The notes under the pieces are model-generated. The model searched no databases. It was not told where the DNA came from and worked only from the letters and a program-made list of their open reading frames with translations. Shown piece by piece: positions 51,560-60,855 of a stretch of DNA of 64,000 bases; positions within the stretch are counted from its first letter, which is position 1, and each line of letters opens with the position of its first letter. The stretch comes from UBA1672 sp050633285 (lineage in GTDB: Bacteria; Pseudomonadota; Alphaproteobacteria; Micavibrionales; Micavibrionaceae). The position numbers and the translations under genes were made by a program. Location: positions 1 through 64,000 of the forward strand of contig JBOEGG010000005.1 in NCBI GenBank assembly GCA_050633285.1, read 5' to 3'.

Positions 51560-52645
51560 ATGGACGGACTTCTTAGTCGTTTAGAGACAATCAGACAGGA
51601 TATTAATAGCGCAGAAGATTTGGACACATTGGAAGATGTTGTTGGTGATGTTTCTACTTTTCTAGATGATAAGTGCTCTGCCTCAGGTGAATTTGGGGGG
51701 AAGTTGACTGTCTATGAGGAATTTAATCTGAAACAAGAAGATTTTTCCGAGATTGAAGATATTGGTGCACGTATATTTCAAAAGGCTGCGGAGCTAAAGC
51801 AAGAGGTGTTTTTTGATAGTCATCAGGACTTGATGAATAGTGTCATTGAAGAAATGCAGCGTTTTGATGGTTTAGGGAATATGATTAATAAGTTGGGTCA
51901 TAGTGATTTTACACAGCATGTAACAGAGGCTGGGCCGTCTGTTTGTGTTTTCTTTGATGCGATTGAAGATCGTGTGACCAGTCGTACAACGTTAGATTTT
52001 GGGAATGATGTTTCGGGTATGCAAAAGATTTTAGATGCGCATGTTGATGGGCTAAAGCAGTTCGCAGAAACCGGATCTACGCAATATCCGGACTGGGCAA
52101 CGAAGGGCATCCAGAGTTTTGGTCATTTAATGAGTGATGAAACGAAAGAGAAGCTTGCAGATGTTGGAGCTCGACATGCCGAGGTTATCAAATTGCGTGC
52201 TATGGCTGTTATTGTTGAGCGTTTTCAGCCAGAGGGGCAGGATAGTGAATTTTCTTTGGCTCATCCCGATCTTTATGTGTCTAATCCAGAAGATTACCCT
52301 GAATTGGATGAATATCGCCGTTGGTTAAAGTTTGATGACCTTGAAAGCTATTTGGATGGGATGTTTGCGGAAAGTATTACGGCGGGACGTGATATGCTGC
52401 ATTATGCGCGTGATGAAGATAAAGAGGATATGGGGCGGAATTATACTTTTGCGGCGGGGCTTGTTCATAAATTGGAAGATTTGAATTTGGTGGGCAAGTC
52501 ATATGGTGGATATAATACCCAAAATCAGAATGTTTCTGTACAGCAAGATATTGAACGTTTTAAAGCAGAGCTTCCAGATTCTGTTCTCTATCCTCAAAAA
52601 CAATCAGCCTTAGATTCTCCATCTATTGCTCTTCAGCAAGATTAG
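51560..52645 (+). CDS. Hypothetical protein
   Basis: 361 residues, soluble, acidic, mostly helical. It opens with MDGLLSRLETIRQDINSAED and contains an aspartate-rich stretch and several aromatic-acidic motifs (YPELDEYRRWLKFDDLESY), then a Gln/Ser-rich flexible end. There is no signal peptide and no family is recognised. It stands alone between the ahpD terminator and an AT-rich gap and starts well after TAGGG. It fits the recurring pattern of single orphan genes. Confidence 0.75.
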   Translation: MDGLLSRLETIRQDINSAEDLDTLEDVVGDVSTFLDDKCSASGEFGGKLTVYEEFNLKQEDFSEIEDIGARIFQKAAELKQEVFFDSHQDLMNSVIEEMQRFDGLGNMINKLGHSDFTQHVTEAGPSVCVFFDAIEDRVTSRTTLDFGNDVSGMQKILDAHVDGLKQFAETGSTQYPDWATKGIQSFGHLMSDETKEKLADVGARHAEVIKLRAMAVIVERFQPEGQDSEFSLAHPDLYVSNPEDYPELDEYRRWLKFDDLESYLDGMFAESITAGRDMLHYARDEDKEDMGRNYTFAAGLVHKLEDLNLVGKSYGGYNTQNQNVSVQQDIERFKAELPDSVLYPQKQSALDSPSIALQQD

Positions 52646-52901
52646 GTTTTTGTGCATTGCAAAAGCATACAAGTTTAGGAATTCTTGCTATTTACTTGTT
52701 TTTTCAATAATATTAGCAATTGTTAATAAAGATATTGTATAATGATTAAATAATTATGCAGTAATAAACAGGGAAATAATTAGAGTGAAGAGCGCTTCTT
52801 TATTTCTTTCTAATATTAGAGTTTATTAATAATTGAGTATTATGATACTATTTTGTGGTGTTGGTAATATTTGTTAAATTGACCGATTAATGTGGGGGAT
52901 C

Positions 52902-53117
52902 ATGAGTAATCGCAATTCATCGAAACAGGGCGAGAGAGATATGTGGCTTGTTGACTGCAATGAAAAGCATATGAAAGCACCTGATAATTCTTCTGGTATG
53001 GCTGATCGTCATCAGATTGATTTTGATCTTAAAGATGTGCAGTATCTGGATATGGTCGAAAGATCAGACGTAGATGCGCAATCGGATATCTGGGAAATCA
53101 AGCTTCAGGACGATTAA
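52902..53117 (+). CDS. Small hypothetical protein
   Basis: 71 residues from the ATG at 52902; an ATG at 52890 would add four, and GGGGGA lies between the two. The product is hydrophilic and acidic (QIDFDLKDVQYLDMVERSDV). No family is recognised. It is flanked by AT-rich stretches of about 230-260 bases with no other genes. Short, with an uncertain ribosome-binding site, so moderate support only. Confidence 0.45.
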   Translation: MSNRNSSKQGERDMWLVDCNEKHMKAPDNSSGMADRHQIDFDLKDVQYLDMVERSDVDAQSDIWEIKLQDD

Positions 53118-53346
53118 TCAAATTCGTGAGTTTATTTTAGGTTCATGGAAAAATTGTAATATTTTATATTTTTTTGATAATTTTTCTGTTTTTCTTAAAA
53201 AATATCGTCATGGGCGATAGTATTTCTTGATTTTTTTTCATAATTTTTGTTAGTTTGCGTGTTAATAAAATATGTGTGCGATTTAATCGTTTTTAAATAG
53301 ATACGCATTACTATAGATAATCAGTTAATCTGAAAAGGTGATAACA

Positions 53347-53604
53347 ATGGTAGATGATAATAATAAGGATGATTTTGAGCAGTGGCATGCAGGGCTTAAT
53401 AAGCTTGTACATGCGGAGACAGGGCAGCCGGTTACTTTAAGTGATTCAATGAATGCGGAAGTTGTTCTTGCTACTCCTAGTGAAGCTCAAGAAATTCAAA
53501 GTCAGGCATGGTTAGAGCAGTTTGATGCGAGTAAGCCGCGTTTTGAAGATAAGAATGGTGAGCCTGTAACAATGACGACGAAGCTTAGTGATTTGGATAT
53601 GTAA
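53347..53604 (+). CDS. Small hypothetical protein
   Basis: 85 residues from the ATG at 53347, with AAAAGGTGAT upstream. The product is acidic and soluble (WHAGLNKLVHAETGQPVTL; later PVTMTTKLSDLDM); the phrases GQPVTLSDS and GEPVTMTTK look like two short related units. No family is recognised. A good hairpin follows, so it is likely its own transcript. Confidence 0.6.
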   Translation: MVDDNNKDDFEQWHAGLNKLVHAETGQPVTLSDSMNAEVVLATPSEAQEIQSQAWLEQFDASKPRFEDKNGEPVTMTTKLSDLDM

Positions 53605-53629
53605 GTTATCTGAATCTAGATTATTTTTG

Positions 53630-53657
53630 AAAGCTCGCTGAAATAGCGGGCTTTTAT
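53630..53657. terminator. Terminator between convergent genes
   Basis: Arms AAAGCTCGCT and AGCGGGCTTT with a 5-base loop, followed by TATTTTTT on the plus strand. It lies at the end of both the small gene and the MscS gene. Confidence 0.8.
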
Positions 53658-54973
53658 TTTTTCTCTACAATATCCAGTGATCCTTGATGGACATATACTT
53701 CGCGGTGCGGGTAGGGGATTTCTATATTGTTTTCTTTAAATGCATCCCATAAGGAGAGCATTACTGCTCCGCGCATATTCGTAACGCCTTTTTCGGCATC
53801 CTTAATCCAGAAGCGTAATTTAAAGTTTAAAGAGCTATCGCCAAATTCGGTAAGGTGACAGACGGGTAAGGGATCATTGCATATGCGATCATGTGCATCT
53901 ACCGCGGCTTTTTCGGCTAATGCTTTTACATCATGCGGGTTGGATTGGTAATGTACACCGAATGTGACTTCTAAACGAATGAGAGAGTTGCCGTGGCTCC
54001 AATTTACAACGCGCTGGGTGATGAATTCTTCGTTTGGAATAAGGAATGACTTGTTATCGCGTGTTACGATCTCTGTATAACGTGCGGCCATATGGTTGAC
54101 CCAACCGAATGTACCGTTTTCCAGTTCTATAACATCGCCCGGTTTAATGGATCTGTCGACGAGCAGAAGCATACCGGAGAACAGGTTTGAGATTCCTTTT
54201 TGCAGACCAAAACCAATACCAAGACCAATCGCACCACCAAATACAGCGAAGAGGGATAAATCTATGCCGGAGCTTGTAATACCGATGAGCATGGCGATCA
54301 CGATAAGTAGGACGCGGACTATTTTGGCAATTAGGACTTGCGAGGAGCGTGTGAGGCCGGATGATTTTAATACGCGACGTTCTGCAAATGAAGATATAAA
54401 TGTCGCAAAGTACAGTAAAATAAAGAGATAACAGACGCTTTTTATAACGGCAAGAGCGGATAATCTGAACTCTCCGATTGTAAAGCCAACAGCATCTAAT
54501 GTTTGCATTGTTTGTTCGAGCATGCCGAAAATGCTAAGTGCGGCGACAGACCAGATAATCATTGCGAATATATTACGCACTGCGTTGTTGTCGATAAATT
54601 GCACGAACATGCGAATGACAATCCATGCAAACAGAACTTTCATCATGCCATTAATCAGGGAAACATCGACTCCGACTAAATCCGAGCTTGCGATGCGTGT
54701 GATGAAGAATATGACGGAGAGTGTGATAAAGGGGAAAAGTAGTTTCCTCAGATTGTTCGCAATTTTTTTAATACGCCTTGGCCAATCAGATTTTTCAATT
54801 GCGTTTTGTACTGACTTACGTGATAGGCGGTATAGGATAGTACCACATATGAAAGATACGCTGATTATGATGCCCTGATAGATTGTATTGGGTTCAGTAA
54901 AGTATCCTGCGCACCATGTCAGGCTGGCTGCAAATATGGTAATGGGGTCGAAATTATCTAATCCTTCAATCAT
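53654..54973 (-). CDS. MscS-family mechanosensitive channel
   Basis: 439 residues with about five or six membrane segments in the first half, then the MscS pore helix and beta domain: AVFGGAIGLGIGFGLQKGIS, followed by FSGMLLLVDRSIKPGDVIEL. The C-terminal cytoplasmic cage part is also present (VTFGVHYQSNPHDVKALAEK). It opens on membrane tension to release solutes during osmotic downshock. The N-terminal extension is longer than in E. coli MscS. Confidence 0.93.
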   Translation of the reverse strand: MIEGLDNFDPITIFAASLTWCAGYFTEPNTIYQGIIISVSFICGTILYRLSRKSVQNAIEKSDWPRRIKKIANNLRKLLFPFITLSVIFFITRIASSDLVGVDVSLINGMMKVLFAWIVIRMFVQFIDNNAVRNIFAMIIWSVAALSIFGMLEQTMQTLDAVGFTIGEFRLSALAVIKSVCYLFILLYFATFISSFAERRVLKSSGLTRSSQVLIAKIVRVLLIVIAMLIGITSSGIDLSLFAVFGGAIGLGIGFGLQKGISNLFSGMLLLVDRSIKPGDVIELENGTFGWVNHMAARYTEIVTRDNKSFLIPNEEFITQRVVNWSHGNSLIRLEVTFGVHYQSNPHDVKALAEKAAVDAHDRICNDPLPVCHLTEFGDSSLNFKLRFWIKDAEKGVTNMRGAVMLSLWDAFKENNIEIPYPHREVYVHQGSLDIVEKK

Positions 54974-55056
54974 GCGTTCATCATACTTGATTTTATGTGT
55001 CTAGCCAATAGGATGTCTTCTTTAGTATTGTACGTTTGAAGTTGGAGAAGAGTGTT

Positions 55057-55536
55057 ATGGCGCTTGAATATTTACATACGATGGTTCGGGTTAAAGACTT
55101 GGATCAATCGCTTGATTTCTATTGTAGTAAATTGGGCTTGGTTGAGGTTAGCCGTAAGGATGTGGAGAGCGGGCGTTTTACGCTTGTGTTTTTATCTGCA
55201 CCCGGAGATGTCCAAAAAGCACAGGAAAGTGGTGATATTGGGGAGCAGAAAAGCCCTCTTTTAGAGCTTACATATAATTGGCCGGCTGAGGATGGTAATG
55301 ATGAAGTGTATGGTGAGGGGCGTAATTTTGGGCATTTGGCTTTTCGCGTTGATGATATCTATGCCGTTTGCCAGTCCTTGGTGGATGCGGGTGTTACGAT
55401 TAATCGCCCGCCGCGCGATGGTTATATGGCATTTATTCGATCGCCTGATAACATTTCAATTGAATTGTTACAACGTGGGAAGCGTTTACCTGCGCAAGAG
55501 CCGTGGTTGAGTATGGAAAATGTAGGGATTTGGTAG
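55057..55536 (+). CDS. gloA: Lactoylglutathione lyase (glyoxalase I)
   Basis: Converts the methylglyoxal-glutathione adduct to lactoylglutathione. 159 residues from the ATG at 55057, with GGAGAAG upstream. The two-fold VOC structure has metal ligands in LEYLHTMVRVKDL (His), SPLLELTYNW (Glu), NFGHLAFRVDDI (His) and ISIELLQRG (Glu). All four ligands are present. It stands alone, divergent from the MscS gene. Confidence 0.93.
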   Translation: MALEYLHTMVRVKDLDQSLDFYCSKLGLVEVSRKDVESGRFTLVFLSAPGDVQKAQESGDIGEQKSPLLELTYNWPAEDGNDEVYGEGRNFGHLAFRVDDIYAVCQSLVDAGVTINRPPRDGYMAFIRSPDNISIELLQRGKRLPAQEPWLSMENVGIW

Positions 55537-55616
55537 TGCTCAGATGAGATAAAAGGGAACAACGGTTGCCCGTGTTCCCTCTATCGCTCTACTTTTTACT
55601 TCGTTTTACCGATGCG

Positions 55617-56210
55617 TTAGTTTTTAAACGCAGGGGATAAAATTTTAATTGCTTCTTTGGAGTAGGCATCGTGGAATTCATCTGTTAAATGTTCCGGATG
55701 TGCCATCAGGCGGAAGAATATCGGGCCACAGAGCATATCAATAATAAATGTAGCGTTAACATCGTCGCGGAATTCACCTGTTTTTTGACCTTCGTTGATG
55801 CTGTAACGTATTGCATCCATTAGAGGCTCAAGTAGGTTATCCTTAAATATTTTTAGGGACACGTCGCTGCCTTGTGCTTCGCTGAAGAGTTGGGCGATTG
55901 TTTGTCCGTTATTACTATCTACCAAGCGGATGAGCTTATCGAGTTGCATTTCGATTGCTTCTTTATGGCTGCTTGCGGTTGGTAGGGGGGTCTGCATGCC
56001 TGGTTGGTTTGCCAAGGCATCCATGACGACGGCTGTTTTATTTGGCCACCATCTGTAAATTGTTGTTTTTCCGACCTTTGCTTTTTTTGCAATCGCTTCG
56101 ATACTGAGCTCTTGCACTGAGGTCTGTAGTAAAAGTTTGTTTGTGGCGTTCAGGATCGCTTTGCGCGATTTTTCACTGCGTGGACGGCCTTTTTTTGCAG
56201 TTGCTTCCAT
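55617..56210 (-). CDS. TetR-family transcriptional regulator
   Basis: 197 residues; AGGAGG lies six bases upstream of the start. The N-terminal HTH is typical (ILNATNKLLLQTSVQELSIE, then AIAKKAKVGKTTIYRWWPNK). The C-terminal ligand-binding domain is of the type with DNLLEPLMDAIRYSINEGQK. Its target could be its own gene or a neighbour; no operator was identified. The nearby His/Met-rich protein is on the same strand 280 bp upstream. Confidence 0.92.
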   Translation of the reverse strand: MEATAKKGRPRSEKSRKAILNATNKLLLQTSVQELSIEAIAKKAKVGKTTIYRWWPNKTAVVMDALANQPGMQTPLPTASSHKEAIEMQLDKLIRLVDSNNGQTIAQLFSEAQGSDVSLKIFKDNLLEPLMDAIRYSINEGQKTGEFRDDVNATFIIDMLCGPIFFRLMAHPEHLTDEFHDAYSKEAIKILSPAFKN

Positions 56211-56424
56211 GGTTTCCTCCTGTTTGATGCCATATGAGATGGCTCAATGTGGTATAAAAACTTATCGTGTCGTATTAGGATTAAATAGATATGCCCGATT
56301 TTTTATGCTTTGGCAAGGGGGTGTAGTATGTTTTTTTGTCTTGCTCGTTTCACATATAGTAAATTGATATTTATCAATGTTTTATGGTGAGGATATCTTG
56401 TATTGAATTATGAGTTTATATGTA

Positions 56425-56457
56425 AAAACGCTCCCTCAATACATAGGGGAGCGTTTT
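56425..56457. terminator. Perfect hairpin, probable terminator
   Basis: Arms AAAACGCTCCC (56425-56435) and GGGAGCGTTTT (56447-56457) pair perfectly over 11 bp, with an 11-base loop. The A and T ends allow termination in both directions. On the minus strand it ends the His/Met-rich gene at 56491. Confidence 0.8.
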
Positions 56458-56490
56458 AAAAAAAATTATCATTTTGTGAATCGGAGCGTT

Positions 56491-57612
56491 TTAAAAGCGA
56501 TAAGATATACCTGCATTCAAATTCCAGTCACGTTCCATTTGTACGCCATTAACGTCTTGGTAGGCGGGGGCACTTATACCTATGCCGATTTCTATGCCTT
56601 TTAGGGATGGTATGTTTGGTCTGTAATTCAGGTCTAGCCCCAAACTTACGACTTTCCCGCCGTAATTATCAGGATTTGCTGTTTGTACAGGGGCGGTGAT
56701 TTGCGTATCAGATCCTTTTATCTTACCTAAGCTTTCACCGCGGATGTTTGCTGTGGCGGCGAATTGTTCGGTGAATTTATATCCGGCCCAGCCCGTTACG
56801 ATATGCTGATTGCCTAATCTATAGTTTTGAGAGTTCTCATCTTCCAAACGAATTGTGCCTTTATACTGTAATCCCCACCCCGTATTTTTTGAATGACCAG
56901 AGTATGTTAGGCTTGGAATTGCATCCCATGTGCCAGAACCGAGTTGCATTGCGTATGGCAGGCGTAATGTGGGTGTTGTGCCCATTGGTGTGAGGACAGT
57001 GTCTTCTTCTTTTATAGATCCTGTTGGGGCACTGATGCCCAAAGAGGCATTTAGAGTATGGTTTTCATTTTCGTAAAGTTTGTAGATACCGCCAAATGAT
57101 GTATCGCCCCAGCCGCTTGAGCGCGTTGTGAAACGGCCACGCTCGGTAGTGCCGCTCATCCCTGCAAAAGTCAGGTGCTCCATATCTTTCTTATGATACA
57201 TGGCCATGGCCATAATGGTGAGTTTATCCGTTACGCCATACATCGCGCCGAGCATATGCATTTGCATTGTCATTTGGGTCGGTACAACGCGCACGTTGGC
57301 GGGGCCTGCATGTGGGTTGGCCAGTGTGCTTACGATTTCAGTTGGGGATATCGAATCGTTGCCGCGTAGGTTGCCGTTCATTTCCATGCGCATGTGGCGG
57401 TAAGAGAGCATCCATTCCCCTTTGTCATGTGTATGGTCACCCATAACACCGAGGGGGGCGGGGACTGTATCGTCGTGATTGTGCCCTGCGTGGTGTGTTT
57501 TGTGGTTGCTTACGGATGCTTCGTGGTGGTTATGTTCTTGCGCTGTTGCTGTTGCACTTGCAAAGCTCAATGCTGTTCCCGCCATAAGGCAGGCTTTGAT
57601 AAGTGTTTTCAT
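56491..57612 (-). CDS. His/Met-rich outer-membrane beta-barrel protein
   Basis: 373 residues with a signal peptide (ending near ATATAQEH). The mature N-terminus is rich in His (QEHNHHEASVSNHKTHHAGH) and later Met (MTMQMHMLGAMYG, MAMAMYHKKDMEH), a pattern of copper-binding proteins. The rest alternates like a beta-barrel and ends in aromatic Phe (NLNAGISYRF), the usual outer-membrane signature. It shares the minus strand with a DUF2946-like gene upstream. A role in copper handling is inferred. Confidence 0.8.
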   Translation of the reverse strand: MKTLIKACLMAGTALSFASATATAQEHNHHEASVSNHKTHHAGHNHDDTVPAPLGVMGDHTHDKGEWMLSYRHMRMEMNGNLRGNDSISPTEIVSTLANPHAGPANVRVVPTQMTMQMHMLGAMYGVTDKLTIMAMAMYHKKDMEHLTFAGMSGTTERGRFTTRSSGWGDTSFGGIYKLYENENHTLNASLGISAPTGSIKEEDTVLTPMGTTPTLRLPYAMQLGSGTWDAIPSLTYSGHSKNTGWGLQYKGTIRLEDENSQNYRLGNQHIVTGWAGYKFTEQFAATANIRGESLGKIKGSDTQITAPVQTANPDNYGGKVVSLGLDLNYRPNIPSLKGIEIGIGISAPAYQDVNGVQMERDWNLNAGISYRF

Positions 57613-57658
57613 TTATGAAATTCCTGAAATTTTAAATTTAAAGTTTTTTATTTGGTTT

Positions 57659-58033
57659 TCAGGTTGTGATTGGCGGTGCGCGGATTGGTAAAGCTTTGCG
57701 ATTGATTGTTGCCGGAACTGTGTTTTCTGATCGTGGTTGTACAGATGCTGATCCTGTTTCGATATTGCTGCGGATGAGCGTGGTATCGGGAGCTGTTTGG
57801 TAGTCCATTCCTGCGATGATACAGGTCGTACAACGTTTGGATTGTGGTGCTTGCTCAGGCGATGGAATTTTTTGTCCATCTTCATCTATGGATATTGTTT
57901 GCAGGCCATAAGCCGTACATATCGTGAGTGATGAGCCGATTGATGTGTTTTGCAAAAGAGGCGTGAGTTGCATTAAAAATGACATGGACATCGCCAGCAA
58001 TGCAATTGCCGGGATCATATATTGTTTTGTCAT
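57659..58033 (-). CDS. DUF2946-like small membrane protein
   Basis: About 124 residues from the ATG at 58033; a TTG at 58051 would add six. A hydrophobic N-terminus (AIALLAMSMSFLMQL) is followed by LTICTAYGLQTI and later CTTCIIAG, the spaced cysteines typical of DUF2946 proteins, which often accompany copper genes. It lies 46 bp upstream of the His/Met-rich gene on the same strand, so they are probably co-transcribed. Confidence 0.75.
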   Translation of the reverse strand: MTKQYMIPAIALLAMSMSFLMQLTPLLQNTSIGSSLTICTAYGLQTISIDEDGQKIPSPEQAPQSKRCTTCIIAGMDYQTAPDTTLIRSNIETGSASVQPRSENTVPATINRKALPIRAPPITT

Positions 58034-58140
58034 TTTTCTACGGTTTTTCAATTGTCACACTTGCTCTTATCTTTCGCGTGCATATCGTTCATGCTTTTAC
58101 GAAAGAGAGAGGTGAAAAGCAATGATATTCGTTTGTATTT

Positions 58141-59460
58141 TTAAAATGCACTTTGTTGGAAGGTACGTGGGGCATTCTCGATCATTATGATTTTGCCTTT
58201 TTTATATTCCAATATTGCCAATCCGCGCTCAATAATGCCATCAGAGCGGAAACGGAATATACCATCAACACCGGAAAAACCATTTGGGTTTGTAATTGAG
58301 GTATGATCAAAGGCGGCGCGGTTATTTCTTTGTAGTCCTGTGCGTGCAAGGATCGCGGCAAGAGCTGTCGCATCGTATGCCAGTGTCGCAATACGTGGCG
58401 GTTTTTTGTAATGAAGTGTGTGGTAGCGGCGTTCAAATTTTTGACGAGGTTTTGGCGCGGGGGCGGCAAACCATGTTCCATCTAGTGTTTTGTCACTGGC
58501 AAGTGATGTGTCATCCATCAGGCCTGTTCCTAAGCGTCTTACTTGGCGTGGAGGAAGGTCATAGTGGTTTAAGAAGCTTCCGATTTGTCGTGCCATCGCG
58601 CCGCCAACGGGCATAAGGACGGCATCAAACGGTGCGCCATGTACATTTCCTGCTGCCTTACGGGCATCGTAATCGGAAAATTTACGCATGGTGGGGGTGA
58701 GTTTTGTTCCATTTGGTGAGAAGCGTTCAACCCGTGAGTATATTAGATTTTGGCGTGCTGCAACGGCGTTGTATGCAGAGACAACACCATCACCATAGCT
58801 GTCTGTTGGGCTTATGAGGCCAATACGGTTATAACCTGAATGGGTGGCGTAACTGACAACGCGTTCAACTTGGTCAAAGGGAAGGAAGCTTAATAAAAAT
58901 GTCCGGCTATTGGCGAGTGTCCAATCAGTTGAAAATGCGATCATATTTACATTCGCGCTTTGTGTAACCTGACGTGCTGCTTTTACAGAAGGGGAGAATA
59001 CCGGGCCTAAAACCAATTTTGCGCCATCTTGTAGTGCGCCGCGTGCAGCTTCGCGTGCGCCTTGTGGTGTGCCTTTTGTGTCTTTTGGAACAAGTGTGAA
59101 ATTATTGTGGCCAACATCAAACAAGGCCATTTGTGCGGCGTTTAACATTGCTTCACCCAGTCTTGCATGTTGTCCGCTTAAAGGGAGCAGGATGGCAACT
59201 TTGACAGGAGGTAGGCCGCTTACCTCTGGTGTTAAACCGTTTTGTGGGGATGCTAGGTTTTGTTTTTCTACCGCAACGATGGATAGGTCATTTGGTGTTT
59301 CTTCTGCCGCGCGCCCTGCGCCGTTATTTTGTTTTTCATTCCATGGTTGGGTGTTGTGCCCGCCTGATGAGACGCAGGCTGATAATATGAATATTGTGGC
59401 AAAAGTGACCAGAATGGTTGGGAGATAGGAAAAACGTGATCTTTTGTGGTATTCGCGCAT
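58141..59460 (-). CDS. Penicillin-binding-protein activator (LpoA-like lipoprotein)
   Basis: About 439 residues from the ATG at 59460; a TTG at 59487 is possible. A lipoprotein signal (TFATIFILSACVSSGG) is followed by a periplasmic-binding-protein fold: VAILLPLSGQHARLGEAML, then LVLGPVFSPSVKAARQV, then IGLISPTDSYGDGVVSAY. It lacks the TPR half of E. coli LpoA, as is usual in alphaproteobacteria. It is divergent from rsmI, a common pairing. It probably activates a cell-wall synthase. Confidence 0.88.
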   Translation of the reverse strand: MREYHKRSRFSYLPTILVTFATIFILSACVSSGGHNTQPWNEKQNNGAGRAAEETPNDLSIVAVEKQNLASPQNGLTPEVSGLPPVKVAILLPLSGQHARLGEAMLNAAQMALFDVGHNNFTLVPKDTKGTPQGAREAARGALQDGAKLVLGPVFSPSVKAARQVTQSANVNMIAFSTDWTLANSRTFLLSFLPFDQVERVVSYATHSGYNRIGLISPTDSYGDGVVSAYNAVAARQNLIYSRVERFSPNGTKLTPTMRKFSDYDARKAAGNVHGAPFDAVLMPVGGAMARQIGSFLNHYDLPPRQVRRLGTGLMDDTSLASDKTLDGTWFAAPAPKPRQKFERRYHTLHYKKPPRIATLAYDATALAAILARTGLQRNNRAAFDHTSITNPNGFSGVDGIFRFRSDGIIERGLAILEYKKGKIIMIENAPRTFQQSAF

Positions 59461-59509
59461 TTGTCTGGTATTCTCTTTTTTGTCCAAAATAAAAAATGTG
59501 ATTATCAGT

Positions 59510-60430
59510 ATGAGTTCAGAACATATCGAAAAAAATGAAAAGAATCCAGAAGAGCAAGCGAATATATCCGAATTTATAGGTAAAGTTCCTGCCGCGCTGA
59601 AGGCGGGGCTTTATATTGTGGCTACCCCAATTGGGAATTTGCGCGATATATCGTTGCGTGCGCTTGATGTTTTGCGGGCTGCGGATACGATTATATGTGA
59701 GGATACGCGTGTTACGCGTAAATTACTGCATGCTTATAATATTAAGGGGCGGTTGCAATCTTATAACGATCATAGTGATGAAACACGTCGGGATGCTATT
59801 CTTTCTTTATTGGAAGAGGGAAGGGTTGTTGCTCTTGTCAGTGATGCAGGGATGCCGTTGATTTCTGATCCGGGATATAAATTAGTGCGTGAATGTGCGG
59901 ATCGTGATTTGTATATGACGACGTTACCGGGGGCGAGTGCGCCTTTGGCGGCGTTACAGTTATCGGCTTTTCCAAGTGATCGTTTCAGTTTTTTAGGGTT
60001 TTTGCCGAATAAATCAGGGGCGCGACAAAAGTTATTACAACATTGGGCGGAGGTGGAAACGACCTTGTTGGCGTTTGAATCTGCGCCTCGATTGATTGCG
60101 GCGTTAAAGGATATTGAGGCCGTATTAGGAAATAGGGAGGTGGCGGTTGTTCGAGAAATAACGAAATTGTATGAAGAATCGCGGCGTGACATGGTTGGTG
60201 CGTTGGTGTTGCATTATGAGGAGCATGGCTTACCAAAGGGGGAGATTGTTCTTGTGATTTCTCCGCCGGAGGAAAAGGAGTTCGGTGATGATGAACTTAC
60301 TGATATGATACGAGACGCATTGGAAACTATGAAAAACAAAGATGCAGCAAAGCATGTGGCCGAAAAAACGGGTGTCAAAAAAACGATTTTATATGATATT
60401 GCATTGGCTGTTTCCAAGGGGGAGGCATGA
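59510..60430 (+). CDS. rsmI: 16S rRNA (cytidine-1402-2'-O)-methyltransferase
   Basis: Methylates the ribose of C1402 in 16S rRNA, with SAM. 306 residues from the ATG at 59510; a longer frame from 59444 would overlap the divergent lipoprotein gene. Tetrapyrrole-methylase fold: GLYIVATPIGNLRDISLRAL, ICEDTRVTRKLL, VSDAGMPLISDPGYKLV, LPGASA. The C-terminus is helical. yraN follows with a four-base overlap. Confidence 0.96.
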   Translation: MSSEHIEKNEKNPEEQANISEFIGKVPAALKAGLYIVATPIGNLRDISLRALDVLRAADTIICEDTRVTRKLLHAYNIKGRLQSYNDHSDETRRDAILSLLEEGRVVALVSDAGMPLISDPGYKLVRECADRDLYMTTLPGASAPLAALQLSAFPSDRFSFLGFLPNKSGARQKLLQHWAEVETTLLAFESAPRLIAALKDIEAVLGNREVAVVREITKLYEESRRDMVGALVLHYEEHGLPKGEIVLVISPPEEKEFGDDELTDMIRDALETMKNKDAAKHVAEKTGVKKTILYDIALAVSKGEA

Positions 60431-60795
60431 GCGTTTGCGACGGTGAAACGCATTATGCACGAGGGGTGAAAGGTGAGGCGTTGGCCTGCGATTATCTGCG
60501 TCGTCAAGGGTTTGAGATATTACAGCAGCGTTATAAAACCAAATTTGGCGAAGTTGATATTATTGCACGTATGCAAGATCTGATTTGTTTTGTAGAGGTG
60601 AAGGTCAGAGGTTCTCTTGAAGAGGCGTTAGAGGCAGTGACACCACGCTCACGTAAGCGTATAGAACAATCTGCGTTGTTCTTTATTTCTGAAAACCCTG
60701 ATGTAATGTCGTGCGATATGCGTTTTGATGTTGTTGCGATCACGCAAGGCGGAAATATAACGCATCTGGACAATGCGTGGGAAGCCTGTTCATAA
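60427..60795 (+). CDS. yraN: YraN/UPF0102 family protein (nuclease-like)
   Basis: 122 residues; ATGA overlap with rsmI. The Holliday-junction-resolvase-like fold is visible: GEALACDYLRRQGFEILQQR, then FGEVDIIARMQDLICFVEVK, with Asp and Glu-x-Lys as the nuclease-type residues. The function is unproven. rsmI-yraN is a conserved pair in many proteobacteria. Confidence 0.93.
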   Translation: MSVCDGETHYARGVKGEALACDYLRRQGFEILQQRYKTKFGEVDIIARMQDLICFVEVKVRGSLEEALEAVTPRSRKRIEQSALFFISENPDVMSCDMRFDVVAITQGGNITHLDNAWEACS

Positions 60796-60855
60796 TAAGT
60801 AACTTGCGAATCAAGTATCGCGAACTAGAGTTACAAATATATTCAGGATAGTCTT

